A stretch of DNA of 64,000 nucleotides from Akkermansiaceae bacterium UBA956 (GCA_002293145.1 DBCO01000020.1:81337-145336), one strand, 5' to 3'. Counted from the first letter of the stretch, positions 17,563 to 27,585 are shown. Program-made: numbers and translations. The notes: generated by a model from the sequence alone, not told the origin.

Positions 17563-18291
17563 TTACGTGCTCAGCAAGGCATTAACAGCGTTCCAGTTTA
17601 CCACGTTCCACCAAGCAGTGATGTAATCAGCACGACGGTTTTGGTAATGCAAGTAGTAGGCGTGCTCCCAGACATCCAGTCCCAAGAGTGGCTTGCCGAG
17701 CTCTGCATCGGAGACGATTCCTTTCATCATTGGATTATCTTGGTTTGGTGTGGAGGTGATTTTCAGCTTGCCATTTTGTATAATGAGCCAAGCCCAGCCG
17801 GAACCGAAACGCTTCATCGCAGCCTCAGCAAAAGCCGCTTGGAATTTTTCTATCGAACCAAATGCCTCATTGATGGCAGCAGCGAGCTTCTCACTAGGTT
17901 TGCCCGCATCTTTGGCAGGTGTCATGATGCTCCAGAAAAAGCTGTGATTCCAGTGGCCTCCACCGTTGTTGCGAAGAGCAGCTTGCGTGGCGGGATCGTT
18001 GATCGAGTGAATTTGTCCCTGCAAAGCATCGAGCGAGAGCTTGGCTAGGTCTGATTGCGTGGCCAATGCTTCGTTTAACTTCGCAATGTAGGCTGCATGA
18101 TGCTTGCCGTGGTGAATGTTCATTGTCTCGACATCGATATGTGGGGCGAGATCGCTGGCGGCATACGGGAGCGCTGGCAAGCTGTGAATCGCAGAGGTAG
18201 CAGGGGACTGGGCTATGCTGCGTGCCGTGGTCGCTAGGACCGCTGAGGCAACACCGAGTTTCATAAAAGTGCGACGAGGAAGTAGGTTCAT
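17563..18291 (-). CDS. Superoxide dismutase (Mn-type), Tat-exported
   Basis: The 242-residue protein carries a complete Fe/Mn superoxide dismutase, with metal ligands His60, His116, Asp206 and His210 in IHHGKHH, HWNHSFFW and LGLDVWEHAYY. The GGHWNHS context and Gln184 in TPNQDNP are features usually found in Mn-dependent rather than Fe-dependent enzymes. Unusually for this family, it begins with a twin-arginine signal (RRTFMKLG, then an alanine-rich hydrophobic stretch to about residue 28), so it is probably exported folded by Tat to protect the periplasm from superoxide. Metal choice is inferred from sequence only. Confidence 0.93.
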   Translation of the reverse strand: MNLLPRRTFMKLGVASAVLATTARSIAQSPATSAIHSLPALPYAASDLAPHIDVETMNIHHGKHHAAYIAKLNEALATQSDLAKLSLDALQGQIHSINDPATQAALRNNGGGHWNHSFFWSIMTPAKDAGKPSEKLAAAINEAFGSIEKFQAAFAEAAMKRFGSGWAWLIIQNGKLKITSTPNQDNPMMKGIVSDAELGKPLLGLDVWEHAYYLHYQNRRADYITAWWNVVNWNAVNALLST

Positions 18292-18531
18292 GCGTGGATA
18301 ATTAAGCCGCAGCTATTGATTACGCAAGCTGTTTTTCTGGGAAATTTACGCTTGCATCTAATCAATATTTCTTTACGATATAATTTGTAACGAAGTTAGC
18401 AATCGCCCCTAGCCTGTCGGTGACTTAAATGAGAAGCAAGCGGAGCATAAAGCTGCGCCCCAAGCTCAGTGCTCGCAGGGTATCTTCCAAATCATTCAAG
18501 ACGTTCCGTCTGCCGCATCAAATATTACGCC

Positions 18532-19389
18532 ATGACCAAAGGCCTCATTCTCAAACTCAACTGCCCCGATCAACAAGGCATCGTCGCAAAAATCGCCAAC
18601 TATGTCGCCGGTCATGCAGGTAACTTGATCGAATTCGCGCAATTCTCCGATTCACTCGGTGGAAAATTTTTCGCTCGCCTCGAAATCGACACGCAAGCAC
18701 TTGATGTAGAAATCCATGACTTCATCGAAGGATTCGGCACTCTGGGTCGCAGTCTCCGTGCCGATTGGCACTTCCGCGCTTTGCCGTATCGAATGAAAAC
18801 GGCGGTGCTGGTGACCAAGACCGATCACTGCCTCAATGAAATTCTCTGGCGTGCGCAGATGGGTGAACTCCCTGTAGAAATCACCTCGATCATCGGCAAT
18901 CGCGATTTCTGCAAAGATCTCTCCGAGCGCTACAGAATCCCGTTTCACCTCATCGAAATGGATGGCGCAGAACGCGAAAATGGATTCCGTCAGATCAAGC
19001 AAATCCTTGATCGTGAAAACGTCGAACTCGCTGTGCTCGCGCGCTTCATGCAAATCCTACCCGATTGGTTTTGCGATGCTTACCATGGCCGCTTGATCAA
19101 CATTCATCATAGCTTCCTGCCCGCCTTCATCGGTGCCAACCCTTACCGACAAGCCTACGAGCGCGGCGTGAAACTCATCGGCGCGACATGCCATTACGTT
19201 ACCAACGAGCTCGACGCTGGCCCGATCATCGAGCAAGAAGTCGAGCGCGTGCAACACTTTCACAGCCCGCAAGATCTCGCTCGTCTCGGTCGCAACTGCG
19301 AACGCACGGCACTCGCCAAAGGCATCCGCTACCACGTTCACGATCGTACTATCATCGACGGTAACCGGGCGATCGTTTTCCCCGATTGA
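18532..19389 (+). CDS. purU: Formyltetrahydrofolate deformylase PurU
   Basis: From the ATG at 18532 the product has 285 residues, the normal PurU length; the upstream in-frame ATG lacks homology-like sequence. An N-terminal ACT domain (LNCPDQQGIVAKIANYV) precedes a formyltransferase-fold domain. The catalytic region reads INIHHSFLPAFIGANPY, then GATCHYVTNELDAGPII with His and Asp in the expected places. PurU hydrolyses 10-formyl-THF to THF and formate, balancing one-carbon pools and supplying formate for purine synthesis. It is divergent from the dismutase gene; a TATAAT at 18379-18384 lies in the shared region. Confidence 0.95.
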   Translation: MTKGLILKLNCPDQQGIVAKIANYVAGHAGNLIEFAQFSDSLGGKFFARLEIDTQALDVEIHDFIEGFGTLGRSLRADWHFRALPYRMKTAVLVTKTDHCLNEILWRAQMGELPVEITSIIGNRDFCKDLSERYRIPFHLIEMDGAERENGFRQIKQILDRENVELAVLARFMQILPDWFCDAYHGRLINIHHSFLPAFIGANPYRQAYERGVKLIGATCHYVTNELDAGPIIEQEVERVQHFHSPQDLARLGRNCERTALAKGIRYHVHDRTIIDGNRAIVFPD

Positions 19390-19614
19390 TTCATTCTTTT
19401 TTGTATTAAATCTGTCGATCTTTATTGGAGGCATTTGATTTTCTGCAAAAGGTGTTTTTCGCCCGTAAATCGCGTTTAGTTCTGTGCAAAAAAATCAGTC
19501 CCTTACAAATCATTATCTGGCCATTCATATCAAGTGTTTCGATGCTCGCAATAGGTATTTTAGTATATAGACCAATATTTGGCCCAACGCACTGCATATG
19601 AAAGATTTCGCTAG

Positions 19615-20166
19615 CTACTGAGATTTCGTCGATAAATCATCAGAATTACCCATGATTTGATCCGGACCAGCGGAACGGATTTCGATGTGACTCGATGAGA
19701 TTGAGTGGAAAAAATAGGGCGTCTTCCATGCGTCACAAAGCTCACCTTGCGCGTTTATGTGAACGTTTTTAGGAATTGACAATCGCAATTGGCGCAAATT
19801 GTTGCCTTGCAGCGCTGCTGTGATTTCAGCATTGGTTCCTGTAGGCAGTTGTGATAGAGCTAATCGGTAATCTCGAAAAAGAAATGCGACATCTTCGAGT
19901 GCGAGCTGGTCACGTTCTTGCGCAGGTGCGTGCGTGGCTTGCCAGTGCTTTTCAGTTGCATCTGGAGTTTCGGCACTTGCTTGGTGAGAGTCACTGCGAA
20001 AAACGGTGGGGAACTTTTTCTTCACAGGGCGAGGATTTGATCCTGAATCTGTAGAAGTGCCGACAACCATCGACTCTGGCTTTGAGATAGGCAAGGTCTT
20101 AACTACGATCACGGCAATGATCGCAATAAAAACGCCGAGGAGTAGCCATCGATGGAAAGGTTTCAT
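19615..20166 (-). CDS. Single-TM protein with pseudopilin-like C-terminus
   Basis: From the ATG at 20166 the product has 183 residues: a short cytoplasmic start, a TM helix at about 8-24, a polar linker and a C-terminal domain. The segment ELCDAWKTPYFFHS then IRSAGPDQIMGNSDDL resembles the C-terminal calcium-site region of type II secretion major pseudopilins (DxWGxPY and GADGxxGG). There is no prepilin peptidase site at the N-terminus, so it is not a true pseudopilin. The start overlaps the stop of the DUF1501 gene by four bases (ATGA), implying coupling within the DUF1800-DUF1501 operon. Confidence 0.6.
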   Translation of the reverse strand: MKPFHRWLLLGVFIAIIAVIVVKTLPISKPESMVVGTSTDSGSNPRPVKKKFPTVFRSDSHQASAETPDATEKHWQATHAPAQERDQLALEDVAFLFRDYRLALSQLPTGTNAEITAALQGNNLRQLRLSIPKNVHINAQGELCDAWKTPYFFHSISSSHIEIRSAGPDQIMGNSDDLSTKSQ

Positions 20167-21680
20167 GAAATCGTGGGCATCATAAATCCGAGATCGGGAT
20201 TGGCGAAACGTCCTAGGTTTGGGAAAACGATGGAGAGGTTGCTCTGACTTACTCCAAACCACTTGGCCAAGGTAGCGGAGTATTCGTCAACGCTGATAGT
20301 TGGAATCCAGCGTCCTGTTGAGGTGTCGTCGGGACCATTCACTGCAAGTGTCGGGAAGTTGCCATAAATTCGTCCGCCGCGTACGGCTCCACCGATAATC
20401 ATGTGGTGACTGCCCCAACCGTGGTCGGAGCCTTGTCCGTTCGTTGGGAATGTTCTGCCGAAGTCAGATGCTGTAAATTGCGTGACACTGTCGCCTAATG
20501 TCAATTGCTCCATAGCGCGCTGAAATGCGTACATCGCCTCGGATAGCTCGTTCATCAAATTTGCGTGCGAACCAACAGTTGTGTCGGTTGGCGCGATACC
20601 CGAGCCAACTTGCGCGGTGTGTGTATCATAACCTCCGACTTGGGCGAAAAAGATTTGACGTTTCATGGAAAGAGGAGAACGTCCAGCAATCATGCGTGCG
20701 ATCATTTTCAGTTGTCGGCCTAACGAAGTGTTAGGAAAACCGCCCACTGCACCGCCAGTATAGATTCCTGTCATCCCTGTGTTCCAGCGCCATGGAGCTG
20801 CGCTACTTTGACTTGTGTAGGAAACATCTGTTGGATCGAGATAGGGACTAATGGAGGAGTTGAGTGTATCGCCGATTTCGATCGCACGTTTGGTAACATC
20901 GGCATAAGCATTGCGCTGCAAATTTTGCGTATTGAGTGAGAGAATGTCTTTGACTGCTTGCAAGCGCTGACCCGTGACGCCTCCTAAAGTAACGGCGCCA
21001 GAAGTGCTGACGTGAAACTGAGCAAACTGATTACCAACTTCGAAGGTATTCGCACCGGCAAGTGAGGTGCACAGAGAAATCTTGGCGCTATTGACAGTTG
21101 GCACACCATCTAGCAGTTCATATTGGCAAGGATGCAGTAGATCTGCAATCCTACCGCCCCAACCCATACGTGGTGGTTGATCGGGCAGTGCTGTTTGCCA
21201 GTGCGTGACCTGATCGCTATGCGAAAATAATTGAGGCGGTTTGGCGACCGAGTTTTTCTGGTATTGTGTCCGATTGATCGGTTGCACCAATGGTCCAGTG
21301 TTGAAAAGCATGGCCATTTTTTGCTCAGCAAAAAGTGTCGCCAGTTCTGGACATGAGGGATGCAGCGCATATTCTCGACCATCAGAATTGAGTGGATTGA
21401 TCGGCAGGACAGCTGAGGAAGGAAGAGCGAGATTTTGACGAATCGAGGCATAGTTTCCATAATCCGAGCCGATCGGGATGACCAGATTGTTCGAGTCATT
21501 ACCACCTGCCATGAAAATGCAAACCATGGCCTTGTAATCGGTGAAGGTCTCTTGGCCTGAGCCGGAATTGATCAACCAAAGATCGCGAATGGTGGCACGG
21601 GCCGAGAGGGCTCCGACGGCCGAGCAGGCAGCTTGTCGCAGGAAGTCACGGCGGCGGGTAGTAAATTGAGAGAATTCCAT
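20163..21680 (-). CDS. DUF1501 family protein with Tat signal
   Basis: The 505-residue protein opens with a Tat signal (TTRRRDFLRQ followed by a hydrophobic stretch to about residue 30). It has the DUF1501 hallmarks AMVCIFMAGGNDSNNLVIP, QVGGYDTH, ASDFGRTF and SDHGWGSHHMIIGG. These place it in an alkaline-phosphatase/sulfatase-like superfamily, probably a metal-dependent hydrolase, although no activity is established. DUF1501 genes are nearly always next to DUF1800 genes, here 5 bases downstream of one. The pair is thought to act on or assemble extracellular polymers, but this is not proven. Confidence 0.9.
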   Translation of the reverse strand: MEFSQFTTRRRDFLRQAACSAVGALSARATIRDLWLINSGSGQETFTDYKAMVCIFMAGGNDSNNLVIPIGSDYGNYASIRQNLALPSSAVLPINPLNSDGREYALHPSCPELATLFAEQKMAMLFNTGPLVQPINRTQYQKNSVAKPPQLFSHSDQVTHWQTALPDQPPRMGWGGRIADLLHPCQYELLDGVPTVNSAKISLCTSLAGANTFEVGNQFAQFHVSTSGAVTLGGVTGQRLQAVKDILSLNTQNLQRNAYADVTKRAIEIGDTLNSSISPYLDPTDVSYTSQSSAAPWRWNTGMTGIYTGGAVGGFPNTSLGRQLKMIARMIAGRSPLSMKRQIFFAQVGGYDTHTAQVGSGIAPTDTTVGSHANLMNELSEAMYAFQRAMEQLTLGDSVTQFTASDFGRTFPTNGQGSDHGWGSHHMIIGGAVRGGRIYGNFPTLAVNGPDDTSTGRWIPTISVDEYSATLAKWFGVSQSNLSIVFPNLGRFANPDLGFMMPTIS

Positions 21681-21685
21681 AACTG

Positions 21686-24600
21686 TTAGCGTTGGATGGC
21701 GAAATCAGGTGAGGTGGTGATAAGATGAATGATGCCGCGCAGGCGGTTGATTTTTTGGGGATCGGTCGCACTGCCATTGGTGTAGGTAATATTTGCTGTG
21801 TTGCTGACAAAAGTGATAATGATTTGCTTCGCTTGTGCGCTGAGTTGATTTGCCGTGAGCAACACGCTCAGTTCATCAACCAGGGCTGGAACATTGGCAT
21901 TATCCGTCCATGCACCACTGCCTCCAGGTCTTACAGCAATCCATGAGCTGAAGTCTAAACCGATGGCTCCAGAACCACTGCGGAAGCTTGAGAATATGGT
22001 GTTCGTTGTGCTAGGTTTGAGTATGCCCTCATAAATGAAATTGGACTGCCGAATCACATTTGTATCGGAAGAGAGTTGAAACTCAGGTGTGATCAATCCG
22101 TTTGCCGCAAGAGTCCCAGGGAACTGGTAATCAGGCATATAGAAATTGAAAACGGTAGGGGAGCGCATCGCGGTTTGTCCGAGGTCTGTATCGGTATCTC
22201 CTATGCTGAACGTGCTATAACCAAGTGTGGCCGCTCCGCTAAAATTCAATTCAGGAGCTGCAGGGCTCATCACGATCGAACCAGTACGAGCGGATGTAAA
22301 GGTGGCAGCACCTGCGTTCTCGATGGTGAACTGACGATCATCCTGCACTGTTACGGTGTATAGACCTGCAGTAGGTGCGGTCGTTTGACCTGAGATTGGA
22401 GCAAAAACAATGGAAACTTGGTCACCGCTAGACAAGTGATGATTCGTTGAGGTAATCAGTGAAACAAGCGGGCTGTTAGACGCCATGCTATAGCCGCCCG
22501 TGTGGCGAACGATATTAATGTTTTGCGATGTGGTGATGGTTGCTGAATTGTCAACTGTGATCGTGAATACTGTCGAACTGACGTAAGTGATTGTGTATAG
22601 CTTACTTGTAGACGTTTCAGAGGGGAACAATACATACACCTGAGCTCCATTACTGAGTCCGTGACTGTTGGCCATCGTAACAGTGCAAACATTACCACTT
22701 TGCTTATATGTTCCGTTAGGCACTTCTTTTGGTCTCACAGAAAAAACCGTGGTGCTATTCGCTGGACTCGTATTGCTTGTCGTAACTGCATAGGATCCCG
22801 ATGTAGCGGGAGAGGTAGCACCGCTGACAGTGCTGGAAAACTCAACTGTTATTGGGCTACCGCTAACAAACAGATGCGGAGTGGGTGTGGTGAATGTGAT
22901 GAACCCATTGTTCTGCACGTAGGTCATATTGACTGGCGCACTGGTTGGAAATGCCCGGGCTATGTTGGTAATGCGAATCACTGGTTCCTTTTGTTTGCCG
23001 AATCCTTGTTGATTCAGAACATTCGCGGAGCGCGCTTCATAATCTAACAGAATTGCTTTGATCACCGCTTTCATATCGCCTCTAACGCCACCGCCATTGT
23101 CAGCAAAAACTTGCGACACGCGGTAAATGTATGCACGGCTTGGTGTGCTTGTAACAAGGCGCTGAATCAGTTGCGAGCAAAGGAACGGGCCTAAGTTGGC
23201 ATTGTGGAAAATCGAATCATGAGTGGCATTCATTTCTTGCATGGGCAAGTTTTGGAACTCATCATCATCACGCACGCTCGCTGTACTAGCGTAACTGGTG
23301 GCAGAATTGAGAACGATAGTAGATCCAGCCGATGTGGTGATTCTGGGCAAGCCAGGAAGAACCTCATTGTTGAGAATACGCTTGGTGCCGATGTCGTGGC
23401 GAGCTGGCACTTCCTTCATTGGTTGCAACCAATTGCTTGCAGGGCTCCAATTGGTAGGTTTTAACCCACCAACATCCGCTTGATGATAGGTCCAGCCAGT
23501 GAATGCATGAGCGAAGCCGATGATTTCATCCTGACCATACGTGGGGATCGGCTGACCTGACGAGTCGAGCATGAGTGAGCCGTCGGGGTGCATACGATAA
23601 AGTCCCACGCTAAAAAGCTGCAAAATTTCCCGTGCATAGTTTTCGTTAGGAATGCGACCAGTCGCTTTATCTGGTCGCTCGTTGCGGAGCATGTCGAGGT
23701 AACGTCCCATCGCAGGGTGCAAGCTGACATCTTGAATCAACGTGCGAGCGTTGCCAAAGGAATTATTCAAAAGCATGTCATAGTAATCTGAGAGAGCGTC
23801 AGAACGTTCATCGAGCGGACCAGATTCAGAAATCACGAAAATTTGTGACAGAGCAAAAGCAATACGTTGGCGCAATTGATCCGGGGCAGTGACGGATTGC
23901 TTCCACCATGCATTGAACAATTGTGAGCCAGTGTAGGTGTTACTGCTCGGATTGCTGACATTTCGCGAAGCAAAAACGATCGGATAGTGCTCGCTGACAG
24001 GTGATGAAAATTGCTGATCGATCCATGCTTCGTAACCGCTCGACTGCACGGCTTGAATATCGCTCTCCGTGGCACCAAAAGTCGATTGAGTAAGGAAACG
24101 CACGGCAGCACTGCGATTGGTGTGATCGCTTGTATAAGCAGGGGGCGGCAGCGGTGATGTAAATATCTGCGAGCCTGTTTGCTGTCGGAAAAAACCTGAT
24201 ATTTCTCCCGCTGGATACGTTGCGCTGTGAACATTGATGTAGCCCTGAGCATTCTTAATCACATTGCGAATGTCAGCAACTGATACCGCGCCAGCAGCAA
24301 CAATGTCCCAAACGTAGGAGCCATCACCTTCTTGCTCAGCAGTATCGATATCAAAAATAATTGCGCCGCCGTGTGCTGATGAGTGAATGTGTGCGCCCGT
24401 TTTCGGAGCTGTGAGATTGGCGTATGAAAAACGCAATACGGCTTGGCTTTCAGCCTCGTTCATTTGCAGCGTGGCGTTGCCATAAGCTCCAGTGATGTTA
24501 CCATTTTGCCCTGACATTTGTGCGGTGTAGAGTGTTCCTGTTAGGTCGGCTTGCGTGGTGCCAAGCCATGGAGAGAGCGCGTAGGAAGGAATGACCTCTG

Positions 24601-26731
24601 TGGGTGCCGTGGCGGCCATGGGATCGAGTCCTCCAGCCGATGGCAGTAACCAACTGACCGAGAGATGAGTGTCAGCAGTTGCATTGATGCAGCGCGCCTC
24701 GAAGTAGTAACGTTTGCCTGATTCTAACCATAGGATCGGGCTCTGAGCAGCATTTGACCAATCTTGCCAAGTGTTAGCCTGTGATGTGCTGGCACGAGAA
24801 AACAAATTGATCGGCTCGCTATCGTTCGAGACCCACAGCGAGGCCGCATCATTTCCGCTGATCCAGAAACGATACATGCCTGTCTCTGGAGCTGTGAGGT
24901 AGCCGCGCAGTCGCTGAGCGATGCCTTGAGTTTCCATTGATGCAATTTCTGCGGTGGCAAGTGTCGAAGAGCTGCTAGGAGGGGAGCCCCAAGCAAATGA
25001 GGACATCGTAGCGCCGGCGCCGATGCCTGTCCAGGTCTCATGCGTGATCAAACCAGAAGTCGCAACGATCGATAGTTCGAGAATTGCGCTGCCAGAGCCG
25101 TACCCGTTTGATGCTGTGATCGGAATGGACCAATTGCCGGCAGTGGAGGATGGCCCACTAAGCACGCCTGTCGTTTCATTGATTGTCCAACCCGTTGGCA
25201 AGCCCGAAGCTCTGAAGGAGCTGGGATTTCCGCTTGCTGTTACTTGAAAATTTTTCGTACCACTATTCTGCAAGTAAATTTGGGATGAATTACTCAGAAT
25301 CTGTGGAGAAGTTTGCGGAAAAAGGCGATTGGTGGGAATCAATTGCTTCGATAAACTCGCCGATTGCCAGAGCAATTGGCATGATGCATCACCTGTGTTT
25401 TCCCAATGTTCCAATACGATCGGCACTCTCTTGCCTGCAACCAAATCAATGACGGCGGTATAAGTCCCCGATGATGAGGAACTGCCATTTCCAGGCCATT
25501 TATTGATAATCAATTCACCATTAACCCACAAGCGCCCACCTCGGTTTATAATCAATTCGAAAGTGTAGGGTTGGGAAAATTCGGGCAAAATTTCACCTGA
25601 CCAGCGGCTAGAAAAATAATCAACAACGACGCCAACGGCAGGTGAATTAACACCCTGCACTGAACCGCTCAGCCATGTGTAATTGATTTGCGGATCGACT
25701 CTTGTAATAATGCGGTTGTTAAAGAGTGGCGCATTAGTTGTATCATTCAGGTTATTCAACTCATTAAAAAACTCTGCCCACAAGCCCGTGCCGTTAGCAG
25801 TGACAGCATCGGCGATCAAAACGGCTGACTGAGGAGATGCTCCAATCAGATAATTGTTGCTAGGTGCTACAGCCAAGACTACGGCTTCATCAGATTCTGT
25901 TAGATTATCAGCTACGGGTGTGACCGAAATTGATCTCGATAACTCTGCGAATCCTAAAGTGATGGAGGAGGGGATCGCTTGGTGATCGGCGTTTTGAGCT
26001 GCGCCTGATTTTTGCAATGAAACCTGAACCGCGCGCAGTCCACCCGAACGTTTCAGCAAAAGGCTACCTGATTGCAAGCCGCCTTGGGGGCTTGGTTCCG
26101 CAGCGTTCACGTCGACGGCGATGATACTCACGTAAGGAGGAGCTTCTAGCAAATAGGTTAAATGCTCCGTGTCTGTATCAGTACAGTGACACTCGGGATA
26201 ACATTCGTGGTTAGGTCCGCAATTGCAGCTTCCTGCTCCTGCATGATGCGCATGCAGACCTGCTTGAATTTCCTCCCAGTCGGTCACACCATCATTATCA
26301 CTATCGGCATCGCTGACACGCACCCGGAAAAACTGATGGCTCGTTGTGACTGTCAGGGTGAATGATTGCTCACCATCGTCGCCCATTTGCGCATTCCCTT
26401 CGAGCGACCACGCTGCTTCATCGAGTGAAGAGGAGCATTCTACTTGGTATTTTTTTCCCGCGATCGAGGGCCATTTCAATGTGACTTGGTTACCCATTCG
26501 AGACATCGAGCTAACACGTAAAATATCGTTAGATACTAACGGATTGGTGCCAGCTGCCGCTTCTGCGGCATTACTGTGACCATCACCATCGGAGTCAGCA
26601 GCAGGGCTGAGTTCATCAGCCTGATACCTCATTTGCCAAAGATCGCCGAGGCCATCACCGTCAAGATCCAAGGCCGCATGACCATGGAAACAGATGCCTA
26701 GCCAAGCGAGTAAAAAAATGCGGGTAGTCAT
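21686..26731 (-). CDS. Giant multidomain DUF1800 protein
   Basis: This 1,681-residue exported protein has a signal peptide (1-19) and calcium-type repeats (DLDGDGLGD at 22-30, DSDGDGHSN at 47-55, DADSDNDGV at 141-149). A Cys/His cluster follows (160-190, five Cys), then a Calx-beta-like domain (about 200-310), PA14-like domain (315-470), Ig-like putative domain (475-555), second PA14-like region (565-700) and CHRD domain (728-850). The DUF1800 domain (865-1681) includes RQRIAFALSQIFVIS and NYAREILQLFSVGLY. Residues about 1265-1500 are an insertion of three similar beta-rich repeats. The modules suggest binding of carbohydrate or matrix outside the cell. DUF1800 has no established reaction. 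First gene of the operon with DUF1501. Confidence 0.85.
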   Translation of the reverse strand: MTTRIFLLAWLGICFHGHAALDLDGDGLGDLWQMRYQADELSPAADSDGDGHSNAAEAAAGTNPLVSNDILRVSSMSRMGNQVTLKWPSIAGKKYQVECSSSLDEAAWSLEGNAQMGDDGEQSFTLTVTTSHQFFRVRVSDADSDNDGVTDWEEIQAGLHAHHAGAGSCNCGPNHECYPECHCTDTDTEHLTYLLEAPPYVSIIAVDVNAAEPSPQGGLQSGSLLLKRSGGLRAVQVSLQKSGAAQNADHQAIPSSITLGFAELSRSISVTPVADNLTESDEAVVLAVAPSNNYLIGASPQSAVLIADAVTANGTGLWAEFFNELNNLNDTTNAPLFNNRIITRVDPQINYTWLSGSVQGVNSPAVGVVVDYFSSRWSGEILPEFSQPYTFELIINRGGRLWVNGELIINKWPGNGSSSSSGTYTAVIDLVAGKRVPIVLEHWENTGDASCQLLWQSASLSKQLIPTNRLFPQTSPQILSNSSQIYLQNSGTKNFQVTASGNPSSFRASGLPTGWTINETTGVLSGPSSTAGNWSIPITASNGYGSGSAILELSIVATSGLITHETWTGIGAGATMSSFAWGSPPSSSSTLATAEIASMETQGIAQRLRGYLTAPETGMYRFWISGNDAASLWVSNDSEPINLFSRASTSQANTWQDWSNAAQSPILWLESGKRYYFEARCINATADTHLSVSWLLPSAGGLDPMAATAPTEVIPSYALSPWLGTTQADLTGTLYTAQMSGQNGNITGAYGNATLQMNEAESQAVLRFSYANLTAPKTGAHIHSSAHGGAIIFDIDTAEQEGDGSYVWDIVAAGAVSVADIRNVIKNAQGYINVHSATYPAGEISGFFRQQTGSQIFTSPLPPPAYTSDHTNRSAAVRFLTQSTFGATESDIQAVQSSGYEAWIDQQFSSPVSEHYPIVFASRNVSNPSSNTYTGSQLFNAWWKQSVTAPDQLRQRIAFALSQIFVISESGPLDERSDALSDYYDMLLNNSFGNARTLIQDVSLHPAMGRYLDMLRNERPDKATGRIPNENYAREILQLFSVGLYRMHPDGSLMLDSSGQPIPTYGQDEIIGFAHAFTGWTYHQADVGGLKPTNWSPASNWLQPMKEVPARHDIGTKRILNNEVLPGLPRITTSAGSTIVLNSATSYASTASVRDDDEFQNLPMQEMNATHDSIFHNANLGPFLCSQLIQRLVTSTPSRAYIYRVSQVFADNGGGVRGDMKAVIKAILLDYEARSANVLNQQGFGKQKEPVIRITNIARAFPTSAPVNMTYVQNNGFITFTTPTPHLFVSGSPITVEFSSTVSGATSPATSGSYAVTTSNTSPANSTTVFSVRPKEVPNGTYKQSGNVCTVTMANSHGLSNGAQVYVLFPSETSTSKLYTITYVSSTVFTITVDNSATITTSQNINIVRHTGGYSMASNSPLVSLITSTNHHLSSGDQVSIVFAPISGQTTAPTAGLYTVTVQDDRQFTIENAGAATFTSARTGSIVMSPAAPELNFSGAATLGYSTFSIGDTDTDLGQTAMRSPTVFNFYMPDYQFPGTLAANGLITPEFQLSSDTNVIRQSNFIYEGILKPSTTNTIFSSFRSGSGAIGLDFSSWIAVRPGGSGAWTDNANVPALVDELSVLLTANQLSAQAKQIIITFVSNTANITYTNGSATDPQKINRLRGIIHLITTSPDFAIQR

Positions 26732-26817
26732 AGTATGTAACGAGTAGACGTAGTTACCAGATTTGCGACGTGATGGCGAGAAGAAAGCCGTATTATTTGG
26801 AGAAAATGCGCCAACTA

Positions 26818-27585
26818 CTATTCTGTTATCGAATTGGGAAACAATGGTAAGCTGCCATCGAGGTTGATTTTTTTCGGTGCCGTGAGGTCGACTTGTCGAC
26901 TTACACCAATCGCTATATCGTTGTATGTGAGGGAAACTACAGTGAGATTGATGATGGGCTCGTCGCTAGTGCCAAGCATAGAAACATGTAAGATGCTTGC
27001 ACAGTGCGGGATTTTTTGCACGCGCAAGGAGTTACCAGGTTTCGCCCATGTGAACGATGCCGTATTTTCACAAGGGCATATGTATTCGATGATTACGGGG
27101 TAGGGACCGGCATTACCGAGGTTGTCAGACTGAATGAAGGCCTGCGCCCGAATCACAAAACCTGGATACATAAGATCCGTATTTTGTAGCGGCTTGACTT
27201 GGAGCACGTGATAATCGCCCTCGATGTAAACTGGTTTGAACTCCTCGGTGTAGTTTTGCAGGTAGGCACGCAGCAGGCGAGTATTCAGCTTTGTGAGCTT
27301 TTGGTTATTTTCTGGCGCGGCATACGCTGCATAATTTTTGTAAATGGCATTTGGCAGCAAAGAGTCACCTGCTGGCGCCTCGAGTGCTCCGAATTCGATC
27401 GGTTCGGGTGCGCGACCGATTTTTTTAAGAATCGCATAATTTTGCTGACGCTCGGGGTGATTGAAAATTTGTAGTGATAAAATCCATGAAAGCGCACACA
27501 AGCAGGCTGCGAGCGCATGGCCGAGAACCCACCAAAAATATGGCGGGCGCTTGCTGGCGAAGGTGGCAATTTTTGATTTAGCCAT
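26818..27585 (-). CDS. Single-pass membrane protein of unknown function
   Basis: From the ATG at 27585 the product has 255 residues: a basic start, one TM helix (about 18-39) and a periplasmic region of about 210 residues. The soluble part has the pair CPCEN and a later HCASIL, so three cysteines outside the membrane could bind metal or form a disulfide. Near the end a beta-rich segment (PIINLTVVSLTYNDIAIGVSRQVDL) is seen. No family is recognised. It starts five bases after the stop of the Fe-S carrier gene and is therefore probably cotranscribed with it. Confidence 0.6.
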   Translation of the reverse strand: MAKSKIATFASKRPPYFWWVLGHALAACLCALSWILSLQIFNHPERQQNYAILKKIGRAPEPIEFGALEAPAGDSLLPNAIYKNYAAYAAPENNQKLTKLNTRLLRAYLQNYTEEFKPVYIEGDYHVLQVKPLQNTDLMYPGFVIRAQAFIQSDNLGNAGPYPVIIEYICPCENTASFTWAKPGNSLRVQKIPHCASILHVSMLGTSDEPIINLTVVSLTYNDIAIGVSRQVDLTAPKKINLDGSLPLFPNSITE

